From assembly GCA_900769535.1 (NCBI GenBank), contig CAAGHB010000038.1, forward strand, positions 1 to 6,763: DNA of 6,763 nt. The letters run 5' to 3'. The number at the start of each line of letters is the position of its first letter. The stretch's first letter is position 1. A program made the position numbers and the translations under genes. Below, one piece after another: positions 1 through 5,590 of the stretch. Under the pieces are notes generated by a model that did not search any database, had not been told where the DNA came from, and saw only the letters and a list, made by a program, of their open reading frames with translations. This stretch comes from Clostridia bacterium. GTDB lineage: Bacteria; Bacillota; Clostridia; Oscillospirales; Acutalibacteraceae.

Positions 1-147
1 ATCGAGATGAAGGCGGGACGAAATAAACCTACCGAAAATCAGGAGTTTTGGCTCGATGCCCTGTCAAAACAGGGCTATTGGGCCGTCGTAGCTTACGGCT
101 GGGTAGAGGCAAAAACAATCATCGAAAACTATTTGAAGGATAGATAA
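1..147 (+). CDS. VRR-NUC domain nuclease, C-terminal fragment (5' end outside window)
   Basis: Reading frame 1 is open from the first base to the TAA at 145-147 and gives the last 48 residues of a protein. It begins IEMKAGRNKPTENQEFW and ends in a helix (AKTIIENYLKDR). The pattern E-x-K (E2, K4), then a Q within the next helix (Q14), then a QGY...V..YGW..A segment is that of the VRR-NUC family, a PD-(D/E)xK nuclease fold common in phage genomes and also in the repair nuclease FAN1. E2 and K4 would be the catalytic E-x-K pair; the upstream catalytic Asp is outside the window. Small stand-alone VRR-NUC proteins of roughly 90-150 residues are typical of prophages, so this may be the edge of a phage remnant, but no other phage gene is visible. 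The family call rests on a short segment and is moderately sure. Confidence 0.72.
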   Translation: MEMKAGRNKPTENQEFWLDALSKQGYWAVVAYGWVEAKTIIENYLKDR

Positions 148-160
148 AGTTCCTTTTTTT
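136..160 (+). terminator. Possible weak intrinsic terminator after the VRR-NUC gene
   Basis: AAGGA (136-140) can pair with TCCTT (151-155) around a 10-base loop, and T residues run on to 160. The stem is only 5 bp, has two G-C pairs, and overlaps the stop codon, so the structure is marginal. Its position at the end of a gene, and the change of gene content after it, are the main support. Confidence 0.3.
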
Positions 161-177
161 ACATAGCGAAAAAATTC

Positions 178-205
178 GTGACAGTCCCCATTGGCGCAGT
201 ATCTT
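178..205 (+). promoter_or_regulatory. Candidate sigma-A-type promoter for the GH78 gene
   Basis: GTGACA at 178-183 matches the -35 consensus at five of six positions. TATCTT at 200-205 matches the -10 consensus at four of six, with a 16-base spacer. Transcription would start near 212, about 40 bases before the ATG. No better pair is visible in the 148-254 gap. An inverted repeat (190-220) covers the -10 region and the predicted start. The call is by eye and weak. Confidence 0.35.
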
Positions 206-220
206 TTAGTTTGTGCCAAT
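190..220 (+). promoter_or_regulatory. Interrupted inverted repeat, possible operator
   Basis: ATTGGCGCA (190-198) and TGTGCCAAT (212-220) are inverted copies of each other with one mismatch, which is a G-T wobble in RNA. They are separated by 13 bases. No T-run follows, so it is not a terminator. The arms lie across the candidate -10 and start of the GH78 gene, where a sugar-responsive regulator could bind. The regulator is unknown and not encoded here. A 5'-UTR RNA hairpin is the alternative. Confidence 0.4.
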
Positions 221-237
221 TATCATACCGAAAAAAC

Positions 238-242
238 GGAGG
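238..242 (+). promoter_or_regulatory. Ribosome binding site that decides the GH78 start
   Basis: GGAGG lies 12 bases before the ATG at 255. The frame stays open up to a GTG at 213, but that codon has no Shine-Dalgarno sequence and would place this site inside the gene. The spacing is long compared with 7-10 bases for the other genes in the window. Confidence 0.7.
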
Positions 243-254
243 AAAATCATAAAA

Positions 255-2468
255 ATGTGGATTACCGATAAACGAGCCGAGCAAAAGGCCGACGGACTTT
301 TTTATTTCAAAAAGCGCTTTAACTATACCGAGGGAAACCTTGTTGCAAGGGTAAGCGCAGATACAAGATACAAGCTTTTTGTAAACGGCAGAGAGGTGAT
401 TTGCGGGCCAAGTAAAGGCAACCGCTTCGTCACCTATTACGAAACGGCCGACCTTACTCCGTATTTGACGGTTGGCGAAAACGAGATTTTGGCGCTGGTA
501 CTTCACCTCAACTACCGAATGGCATCAGTTCACCGTACCGAAAGAACGGCCTTCCTCTTTGACGGTCAAATTGTTGGCGAAAGCGGCGTTATCGAGGACA
601 TAAGCTCCGATGATAGCTGGGTTTCGGCGCCCGACCCCTCGTTTATCTGTACAGCGCCTGATTATTGGTGCTTCACCGACTTTACCGAGCGAATCGACTA
701 TACCGCCGAAGGCTCTGAATTTATGCCGTGCGAAAAGATATGCGACGCCGTTTTTGATAACGATTATCCATATGGCGAAATGGCAACATGGCGACTTAAA
801 GAACGCGAAATTCCGCAATTGACGAACACTGAGCGTAAATTTGTCCGTGTAATGCGGTCGGATGCGACGGATGGCGATATTCTTTCCGAAAACGGAATTT
901 CGGTAGAGCCGAATACAACCGCATATATTGAGCTTGACGCAGGAGTGCATTTTACAGGCACACCCCACCTGCATATAAAAGGGTCAAAGGGCGCATCGAT
1001 AAAGATTACCTATGCCGAAAGCTATATTTTCAAGGACGGCTGGCGTATAACTAAAAAGATGCGTGACGATACCGACGGAATAATTTATGGAATGACCGAT
1101 GAGCTTATCCTCGACGATGAGGCTCATGTTTACGAGCCATTTTGGCTTCGTACCTTCCGCTTTATCCGCATCGAAATTATCTCGGCAGAAAGCCCTGTTT
1201 ACATATCCGACCTTAAATTTTTTGAAAATAAATATCCACTTGAGGTTTCGGCCCGATTCGATAGCTCCGACCTTGATTCAGCGCCTCTTTGGGAGAATAG
1301 TATCCGTACGGTGAATAACTGTATGCACGAAACCTTTGAGGACTGCCCCTATTATGAACAGACCCAGTATGCGATGGATTCACGGCTCGAAATGCTCTTT
1401 ACCTACCATCTCGGAGCCGACCGTCGCCTTGCTAAAAAGGGACTTAACGAGTTTTTCCTTTCCCAGTATCCCGACGGAATGACCCAGGCACGTTTTCCGT
1501 CGCTGAGCGAACAGGTGATACCGGGATTTGCGCTTCACGTTGTTTATATGGCGGAGGATTATCTCCGCTTCACCCCGACCGACCGAAAGTTTGTCCGCAC
1601 CCTTATGCCAAAGATTGATGCGATTCTTTCGTGGTTTGACCGTCTTGTTGACGAAAGAGGGGTTGTAGCCGATACTGGTTATTGGCGTTTTCTCGATTGG
1701 GTAAAGGGTTGGCGTGATGGCTCACCAGGAAAGGGCGCCATGGCGGCATACAGCTTTATGTACGCTCTTGCGCTTAAAAAGGCGGCTGATATGTGTACCG
1801 CCTTCGGCTATAATGACCTTGCCGCCGAATATACCGACCGAGCGGAAAGGATAAACAGCTCGGCGAAAGAATATTTTTATGATACCGAGCGTCAGCTTTT
1901 CACCGATACCGAAAATGGTGGATTTAGCCAGCATGCGCAGGTTTGGGCGGTGCTTTCGGGAGCTGTCAGCGGTGACGAAGCAACCGCACTCATGACCCGA
2001 ATGCTCGATGATGCAGAGTTGCCGATTTGCTCGTATTCGATGCGCTATTTCCTTTTCCGTGCGCTCGAAACGGCTGGATTGTACGACCGAGCTTACGGGC
2101 TTCTTGACGGCTGGCGTGATATGATAAAGCGCGGACTTACTACTTGGGCAGAGGACGATGTTCAGGAAAGAAGCGACTGTCACGGCTGGGGTTCGCTGCC
2201 GATTTATGAATTTTCGGCGGTAATTCTTGGCGTCCGACCGATTGGTTACGACGGAAAGGCTGTTGAAATTCGGCCGACGCTTGCAGGACTCGAATACGCT
2301 AATGGCGTTGTTTCTACTCCGCTTGGCGACATCGATGTTGACTGGACGGCAAAGGATGGACGGTTTACAATTTCGGTTAGCGGTAATGGCGAAAAGAGAG
2401 TAACCCTTCCTGACGGCACAACTCACATAATTACCGAGGAGAAGGCGACCCTTTTCTGTGCAATTTAA
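255..2468 (+). CDS. GH78-type alpha-L-rhamnosidase-like glycosidase, cytoplasmic
   Basis: The product has 737 residues and no signal peptide or membrane segment, so it should act in the cytoplasm on imported glycosides, probably releasing L-rhamnose. Domains in order: an N-terminal beta-sandwich with the pattern SADTRYKLFVNG...YYETADLTPYL..GEN (about 30-95); a second beta domain with LDAG (227-230) and YAES (253-256); an (alpha/alpha)6 catalytic barrel (about 335-660); and a C-terminal beta domain with GVRPIG...VEIRP. The acidic signature is D363-C-P-Y-Y-E368-x6-D375. This keeps the D-x4-E-x6-D spacing of GH78, where the usual motif is DCPQRDE...GD, so E368 is the likely general acid. E633 (TTWAED) is a candidate general base, just before H643-G-W-G. 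It is shorter than many secreted GH78 enzymes (900 or more residues). The ATG at 255 is chosen for its GGAGG. The class is well supported; exact substrate specificity is inference. Confidence 0.85.
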   Translation: MWITDKRAEQKADGLFYFKKRFNYTEGNLVARVSADTRYKLFVNGREVICGPSKGNRFVTYYETADLTPYLTVGENEILALVLHLNYRMASVHRTERTAFLFDGQIVGESGVIEDISSDDSWVSAPDPSFICTAPDYWCFTDFTERIDYTAEGSEFMPCEKICDAVFDNDYPYGEMATWRLKEREIPQLTNTERKFVRVMRSDATDGDILSENGISVEPNTTAYIELDAGVHFTGTPHLHIKGSKGASIKITYAESYIFKDGWRITKKMRDDTDGIIYGMTDELILDDEAHVYEPFWLRTFRFIRIEIISAESPVYISDLKFFENKYPLEVSARFDSSDLDSAPLWENSIRTVNNCMHETFEDCPYYEQTQYAMDSRLEMLFTYHLGADRRLAKKGLNEFFLSQYPDGMTQARFPSLSEQVIPGFALHVVYMAEDYLRFTPTDRKFVRTLMPKIDAILSWFDRLVDERGVVADTGYWRFLDWVKGWRDGSPGKGAMAAYSFMYALALKKAADMCTAFGYNDLAAEYTDRAERINSSAKEYFYDTERQLFTDTENGGFSQHAQVWAVLSGAVSGDEATALMTRMLDDAELPICSYSMRYFLFRALETAGLYDRAYGLLDGWRDMIKRGLTTWAEDDVQERSDCHGWGSLPIYEFSAVILGVRPIGYDGKAVEIRPTLAGLEYANGVVSTPLGDIDVDWTAKDGRFTISVSGNGEKRVTLPDGTTHIITEEKATLFCAI

Positions 2469-2482
2469 TGTGAGCGAAATTG

Positions 2483-2511
2483 TTGCTTTTTTCACAAAGA
2501 TGGAGTATAAT
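2483..2511 (+). promoter_or_regulatory. Sigma-A-type promoter of fba
   Basis: A perfect TATAAT at 2506-2511 sits 17 bases after TTGCTT (2483-2488). The -35 keeps only the TTG part of the consensus. Transcription would start near 2518, leaving a 5' leader of about 35 bases. No terminator is visible between the GH78 stop and this promoter, so some read-through into fba is possible, but the promoter makes fba independently expressed. Confidence 0.75.
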
Positions 2512-2540
2512 CATAAAGTATTATGCAAATATAGCATTAC

Positions 2541-2545
2541 GGAGG
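2541..2545 (+). promoter_or_regulatory. Ribosome binding site of fba
   Basis: GGAGG stands 7 bases before the ATG at 2553, a near-optimal spacing fitting a highly expressed glycolytic gene. Confidence 0.85.
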
Positions 2546-2552
2546 TATAAAA

Positions 2553-3416
2553 ATGTTAGTTTCAGCAAAAGAAATGTTAACAAAGGCAAAGGCAGGCAAA
2601 TATGCTGTTGGCCAGTTTAACATCAACAATCTCGAATGGACAAAGGCAATTTTGCTTACCGCACAGGAGCTTAATTCTCCCGTTATCCTCGGTGTTTCCG
2701 AAGGTGCAGGAAAATATATGTGCGGATATAAGACGGTTGTCGGCATGGTTAACGGAATGATCGACGAGCTCGGAATTACCGTTCCTGTTGCTCTTCACCT
2801 CGACCACGGCTCATACGAAGGAGCAAAGGCATGCATCGAAGCCGGCTTCTCGTCGGTAATGTTCGACGGTTCTCACTACCCGATCGAAGAAAATATTGCA
2901 AAGACAAAGGAACTCGTTGAATATTGTGACAAGCTCGGCCTCTCACTCGAAGCTGAGGTTGGCGCTATCGGCGGTGAAGAAGACGGCGTTGTAGGTAACG
3001 GCGAAGTTGCTGACCCGAATGAGTGCAAGATGATTGCTGACCTCGGCGTAACAATGCTTGCCGCAGGTATCGGTAACATTCACGGAAAATATCCGGAAAA
3101 CTGGGCAGGACTTTCATTCGACACTCTTGCCGAAATTCAGAAGCTCACAGGAGCTATGCCCCTCGTACTCCACGGCGGTACAGGTATCCCTGCCGAAATG
3201 ATTCAGAAGGCTATTTCACTCGGCGTATCAAAGATTAACGTTAATACCGAGTGTCAGCTCGCATTTGCCGCTGCTACACGCGAATACGTTGAAGCAGGCA
3301 AGGATCAGCAGGGTAAGGGCTTCGACCCGAGAAAGCTTCTTGCACCCGGCTTTGAAGCTATCAAGGCAACCGTTAAGGAAAAGATGGAGCTCTTCGGCTC
3401 AATCAACAAGGCGTAA
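2553..3416 (+). CDS. fba: Class II (zinc-dependent) fructose-bisphosphate aldolase
   Basis: It reversibly cleaves fructose 1,6-bisphosphate to dihydroxyacetone phosphate and glyceraldehyde 3-phosphate in the cytoplasm, a core step of glycolysis and gluconeogenesis. The 287 residues match the usual length of the Firmicutes enzyme. Visible family features: the GQFNINNLEW start region; LHLDHG with D84 as the catalytic acid and H85 as a zinc ligand; EAEVG (133-137); NIHGKY with zinc ligand H177; LHGGTG with zinc ligand H207 and the phosphate-binding glycines; and NVNTE (229-233) in the substrate site. The gene has its own promoter and a strong ribosome binding site, and ends in an intrinsic terminator, so it is probably monocistronic. 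Nothing looks truncated. Tagatose-bisphosphate aldolases share the fold, but nothing in the context points to galactitol or tagatose use. Confidence 0.97.
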   Translation: MLVSAKEMLTKAKAGKYAVGQFNINNLEWTKAILLTAQELNSPVILGVSEGAGKYMCGYKTVVGMVNGMIDELGITVPVALHLDHGSYEGAKACIEAGFSSVMFDGSHYPIEENIAKTKELVEYCDKLGLSLEAEVGAIGGEEDGVVGNGEVADPNECKMIADLGVTMLAAGIGNIHGKYPENWAGLSFDTLAEIQKLTGAMPLVLHGGTGIPAEMIQKAISLGVSKINVNTECQLAFAAATREYVEAGKDQQGKGFDPRKLLAPGFEAIKATVKEKMELFGSINKA

Positions 3417-3446
3417 GATTTTTAAAAGAACGCCCTTTTTAAAAAA

Positions 3447-3497
3447 AGCGGTTTAGCAACAAAAACGCAAATAGGTAAAAAAGGTAAAACAACCGCT
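3447..3497 (+). other. Alternative hairpin competing with the fba terminator
   Basis: AGCGGTT (3447-3453) is an exact inverted match of AACCGCT (3491-3497). The latter contains most of the left arm of the terminator stem, so the two structures exclude each other. The 37-base loop between the arms contains GGTAAAA twice (near 3475 and 3484). It could be a simple antiterminator, or chance copying of a 7-base arm; no ligand-binding fold is evident. Confidence 0.3.
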
Positions 3498-3523
3498 TCC
3501 AAAACAGGACGCGGTTGTTTTTT
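3486..3523 (+). terminator. Intrinsic terminator of fba
   Basis: ACAACCGC (3489-3496) pairs perfectly with GCGGTTGT (3511-3518), and three more A-T pairs extend the stem on the outside. The loop is 14 bases and a run of T follows to 3523. It lies about 70 bases after the fba stop. This is the clearest simple terminator in the window. Confidence 0.85.
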
Positions 3524-3628
3524 AATAGGAAATGTTTGCGACAAAAATATTGTCAACCCCCGAAGTTTTCAACAATTTTTCACACGCGTTTACGAAAATT
3601 CGCGCAATTTTTGAGCAGAATAAAAAAT

Positions 3629-3635
3629 GGGTGAT
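3629..3635 (+). promoter_or_regulatory. Ribosome binding site favouring the second ATG of the YitT-family gene
   Basis: GGGTGAT ends 3 bases before the ATG at 3639. It matches the downstream half of the full Shine-Dalgarno sequence (GGTGAT), and its register corresponds to the normal spacing. The ATG at 3627 has only AT-rich sequence upstream with no such match. The preceding 3524-3626 stretch is AT-rich with no promoter I trust. Confidence 0.5.
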
Positions 3636-3638
3636 ACT

Positions 3639-4511
3639 ATGAATTTAAAGAACAAAAAAACTCTGCTTTTGCAGCTTTTATTTATGACCGTCGGCTGTGC
3701 CCTTTACGGCGGCGGAATATCCCTTTTTCTCAACCCGAACGATTTGGCGCCGGGAGGACTTTCGGGTATTTCGGTTATGCTCAGCCGCTTTGTGCCGCTC
3801 GACGTAGGTACACTCATTATTATTATGAATATTCCGCTTTTTATCGTCGCGATTATAAAGTTTGGACGCGAATTTACAGTTATGACCCTGTTCGGAACGG
3901 TGCTTTCCTCGATTTTTACCGACCTTTTCACCAATTTAGTTACCGTTACCGTCACCGACGACCCCTTACTCGCAGGAATTTTCGGTGGAGGACTGATGTC
4001 GCTCGGTCTGGGACTCATTTTTCGCTCGGGAGGCACCACCGGCGGCAGCGATATCATCGTACGGCTTTTGCGCCGAAGGTATAGGCATATCAAGACGGGA
4101 AAGGTTTTTCTTATCACCGATATAGCCATCGTTGCCGCGTCGGCAATCGTTTTCGGCAATATCGAAACGGCGCTTTACGCGGCGATTGCCCTCGCGGTCC
4201 AGAGCGTTGTCCTCGACCTCGTGCTTTACGGCGGACTTGGCGCACGGCTCATCTTTATCGTCACCTCAAACCCCGACCAAATTAACCGCCAGCTCATCGA
4301 CCGACTCGGCATCTCGACCACCTTGATAAAGGGGCAGGGCGGCTTTTCGGGCAGCGAAAAAACCGTGCTGATGGTGGTAGCGAAAAAGCACCTTTTCCCG
4401 AAAATTCGCGATACCGTCGGCGAAATCGACCCGCAGTCCTTCCTGATTGCCTCGTCGGCAAGTGAAATTTTCGGCGAAGGATATATGTCCATTTTCGCCA
4501 ATGAGCTGTGA
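3639..4511 (+). CDS. YitT-family membrane protein (DUF161 + C-terminal DUF2179)
   Basis: An integral membrane protein of 290 residues (294 if started at the in-frame ATG at 3627). Hydrophobic segments at about 9-31, 57-73, 79-98, 109-129, 155-172 and 178-196 form the membrane part. Family marks are the NPNDLAPGG turn (32-40) and RSGGTTGGSDI (129-139). From about residue 202 a soluble domain follows with VTSNPDQINRQLIDRLG, a GQGGFSG turn (232-238) and VGEIDPQSF...EIFGEGY, the DUF2179 pattern. This layout is the standard YitT architecture, common and often multicopy in Firmicutes. The molecular function of the family is not firmly known, so transport should not be assumed. The next gene starts 45 bases later with no terminator between, suggesting co-transcription. 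The start is the uncertain part. Confidence 0.9.
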   Translation: MNLKNKKTLLLQLLFMTVGCALYGGGISLFLNPNDLAPGGLSGISVMLSRFVPLDVGTLIIIMNIPLFIVAIIKFGREFTVMTLFGTVLSSIFTDLFTNLVTVTVTDDPLLAGIFGGGLMSLGLGLIFRSGGTTGGSDIIVRLLRRRYRHIKTGKVFLITDIAIVAASAIVFGNIETALYAAIALAVQSVVLDLVLYGGLGARLIFIVTSNPDQINRQLIDRLGISTTLIKGQGGFSGSEKTVLMVVAKKHLFPKIRDTVGEIDPQSFLIASSASEIFGEGYMSIFANEL

Positions 4512-4542
4512 CGGAAAACCACTAAAAATTAACTAAAAAAAC

Positions 4543-4546
4543 GGAG
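4543..4546 (+). promoter_or_regulatory. Ribosome binding site of the DUF1643 gene
   Basis: GGAG lies 10 bases before the ATG at 4557, in an A-rich stretch. It supports the ATG at 4557, which lies 45 bases after the stop of the YitT-family gene. Confidence 0.65.
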
Positions 4547-4556
4547 AAAAAAACAA

Positions 4557-5168
4557 ATGCACATTCCGCAATCAACCACCCACGAGGTGTCGGTTTTACC
4601 CTTTGACGAGGCACTTGAAGCCGCGCTTTTGCCAAGCCCCGATTACGACGTCGAGCGTTGGCTTTACGTGCCAAACCGCTATTCCGAATACCGCTATATC
4701 CTCGGCACAAGGGGCAAAAATCCCCTCATCTGCATCGGCATAAACCCGTCAACCGCAGCACCCGACGACCTCGATAATACGCTCAAATCTGTCGAGCGAA
4801 TTGCTTTGGCTAACGGGTACGACAGCTTTATAATGTTCAACGTCTATGCCCAGCGAGCTACCAGCCCCGACGATATGGAGCCGATACTCAATATGCGGCT
4901 TCATAGCGAGAATATGAAGGCCTTTCGCTACATACTTTCCCTCTGCGAGCGCCCGTCGGTATGGGCGGCGTGGGGAACGATAATCGAAAAGCGCGACTAT
5001 CTGCCTCTCTGCGTGCGGGATATGATTTCGCTCGGAAGCGAATTTGCTGCCGAGTGGTTTTCGGCAGGTCCAAGGTCGAAAAAAGGACATCCACACCACC
5101 CCCTTTATCTCAAAAAGGACTGTCGGCTTGACAGTTTCGACCCGACGGCATACCTAAACCGGCTGTGA
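4557..5168 (+). CDS. DUF1643 domain protein of unknown function
   Basis: A soluble protein of 203 residues with no signal peptide or membrane segment. From about residue 45 it follows the DUF1643 pattern: RYILG...NPLICIGINPSTA (INPSTA at 62-67), a central FNVYAQRAT (94-102), WAAWG (136-140), and KKGHPHHPLYL near the end (175-185). The conserved Asn, Ser/Thr, Trp-Gly and His residues would sit together in one site, but no reaction has been established for the family that I know of. Residues 1-40 are less family-like. The domain occurs in phages and bacterial chromosomes. It is probably co-transcribed with the YitT-family gene. After its stop comes the promoter and T-box of thrS, so it belongs to the upstream unit, not to thrS. 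Confidence 0.85.
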   Translation: MHIPQSTTHEVSVLPFDEALEAALLPSPDYDVERWLYVPNRYSEYRYILGTRGKNPLICIGINPSTAAPDDLDNTLKSVERIALANGYDSFIMFNVYAQRATSPDDMEPILNMRLHSENMKAFRYILSLCERPSVWAAWGTIIEKRDYLPLCVRDMISLGSEFAAEWFSAGPRSKKGHPHHPLYLKKDCRLDSFDPTAYLNRL

Positions 5169-5185
5169 AAAAGGTGATAACAGCG

Positions 5186-5204
5186 GCAAAAACTTGATTT
5201 TTGC
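5186..5204 (+). terminator. Weak hairpin after the DUF1643 gene, doubtful terminator
   Basis: GCAAAAA (5186-5192) pairs with TTTTTGC (5198-5204) around a 5-base loop, 17 bases after the DUF1643 stop. The T-run is inside the stem and no further T-run follows, so termination would be inefficient. It may still mark the end of the upstream unit, since the thrS promoter starts at 5207. Confidence 0.3.
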
Positions 5205-5206
5205 TA

Positions 5207-5235
5207 TTGAAAAATGATGGCGGCTGTGTTAAAAT
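5207..5235 (+). promoter_or_regulatory. Sigma-A-type promoter of the thrS T-box transcript
   Basis: TTGAAA (5207-5212) and TAAAAT (5230-5235) are separated by exactly 17 bases; the boxes match the consensus at four and five of six positions. Transcription would start near the A at 5242, right before the first bases of Stem I. The position relative to the T-box leader is independent support. Confidence 0.82.
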
Positions 5236-5350
5236 TGTGTCAAAAGGCGACGACGGGACGAGTAACCGCGCAATTTTGTGACTGTAAATAAAAGAGACGG
5301 ACACCCACTTTGGCTGAAAGGTGACCGACGTTTCAAAAAACGCGGAGAAG

Positions 5351-5353
5351 ACC
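5351..5353 (+). promoter_or_regulatory. Specifier codon ACC (Thr) of the T-box
   Basis: ACC lies on the descending side of the Stem I internal loop, opposite AGTA (5261-5264) and six bases after the CGCGG arm. It is followed by a purine (A5354). It predicts recognition of tRNA-Thr with anticodon GGU. A second ACC at 5354-5356 is followed by C and fits less well. Confidence 0.82.
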
Positions 5354-5422
5354 ACCCCCGAGCAGCACATGACGAATGTGACGTATAATCGACGTTACCG
5401 ATTATTAAAAAAAGTGAAAAAT

Positions 5423-5477
5423 CAAGGTGGAACCGTGCAAGGTTTTCTTTTAAAAAAACGAAATCATCGCACCCTTG
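5423..5477 (+). promoter_or_regulatory. T-box antiterminator
   Basis: CAAGG (5423-5427) pairs with CCTTG (5473-5477), and GTGC (5435-5438) pairs with GCAC (5469-5472). Between the two helices on the left strand is a 7-base bulge, TGGAACC (5428-5434), exactly the canonical size and sequence that pairs with the tRNA acceptor end. The right strand GCACCCTTG is also the left arm of the terminator, so the two folds exclude each other. Confidence 0.92.
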
Positions 5478-5548
5478 AACAGTAAAAAAAGCAGGGCTTT
5501 TTTCGGCCGCTGTTGAGAGAAAAATCTGTTCAAGCGGTGTGTTTTTTT
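5468..5548 (+). terminator. T-box intrinsic terminator of thrS leader
   Basis: CTTGAACAG (5474-5482) pairs perfectly with CTGTTCAAG (5526-5534). After one bulged C (5535), GGTGTG (5536-5541) continues the stem with 5468-5473 including one G-T wobble, giving 15 bp. Seven T residues follow (5542-5548). The apical loop is 43 bases and holds its own hairpin, AAAAAAGC (5485-5492) with GCTTTTTT (5496-5503). This is unusually large for a T-box terminator. Confidence 0.9.
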
Positions 5549-5575
5549 ATTTTCGCTGAATTAACTCAAAAAAAC

Positions 5576-5580
5576 GGAGG
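5576..5580 (+). promoter_or_regulatory. Ribosome binding site of thrS
   Basis: GGAGG, 10 bases before the ATG at 5591 and 28 bases after the terminator T-run. It supports 5591 as the start; the region before it is T-box RNA, so the missing N-terminal part of ThrRS is not simply an upstream misplaced start. Confidence 0.8.
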
Positions 5581-5590
5581 ATGTTTTATA

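Larger units (their letters stand above)
5242..5548 (+). ncRNA. T-box riboswitch leader, threonine specific (specifier ACC)
   Basis: This is a full T-box leader that senses uncharged tRNA-Thr and controls thrS by transcription antitermination. Stem I spans about 5246-5363. The AGTA motif (5261-5264) of the specifier loop is followed by CCGCG (5266-5270), which pairs with CGCGG (5341-5345). TTTTG (5274-5278) can pair with CAAAA (5334-5338). An AGAGA element (5293-5297) and a distal hairpin, CACC (5302-5305) with GGTG (5320-5323), fill the apical part. On the descending side the specifier ACC (5351-5353) is followed by A, as the class requires, and encodes threonine. Two hairpins follow: CACAT/ATGTG (5366-5380) and ATAATCG/CGATTAT (5385-5405). 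The T-box sequence at 5424-5437 (AAGGTGGAACCGTG) and the terminator complete it. TGGA predicts discriminator U on the tRNA. Folding was done by hand; the distal part is least certain. Confidence 0.93.

Noticed and set aside
213..254. A 14-residue N-terminal extension of the GH78 protein from a GTG at 213.
   Set aside because: There is no Shine-Dalgarno sequence before it, the extension is a basic run unlike the family, and the GGAGG at 238-242 points to the ATG at 255. The GTG also lies inside the inverted repeat.
1722..2495. A 257-residue open frame on the minus strand across the end of the GH78 gene.
   Set aside because: It is antisense to a well-supported coding region, has no recognisable domain, and its start region has no ribosome binding site. 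The openness follows from the base composition of the + strand codons.
2523..2537. ATGC...GCAT in the 5' leader of fba.
   Set aside because: Only 4 bp of pairing with a 7-base loop; too short to support an operator or a riboswitch.
2876..3079. Short minus-strand frames inside fba and other genes.
   Set aside because: Low-complexity Ser/Pro-rich translations antisense to conserved enzyme sequence; shadows of the real frames.
3550..3578. TTGTCA (3550-3555) with CAATTT (3573-3578) as a promoter for the YitT-family gene.
   Set aside because: The -10 part is a poor match and no alternative in 3524-3626 is better. A promoter is expected after the fba terminator, but I cannot place it.
3595..3611. 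AAAATT-CGCGC-AATTTT inverted repeat upstream of the YitT-family gene.
   Set aside because: A 6-bp stem of A-T pairs only is expected often by chance in such AT-rich sequence, and it has no T-run or position suggesting function.
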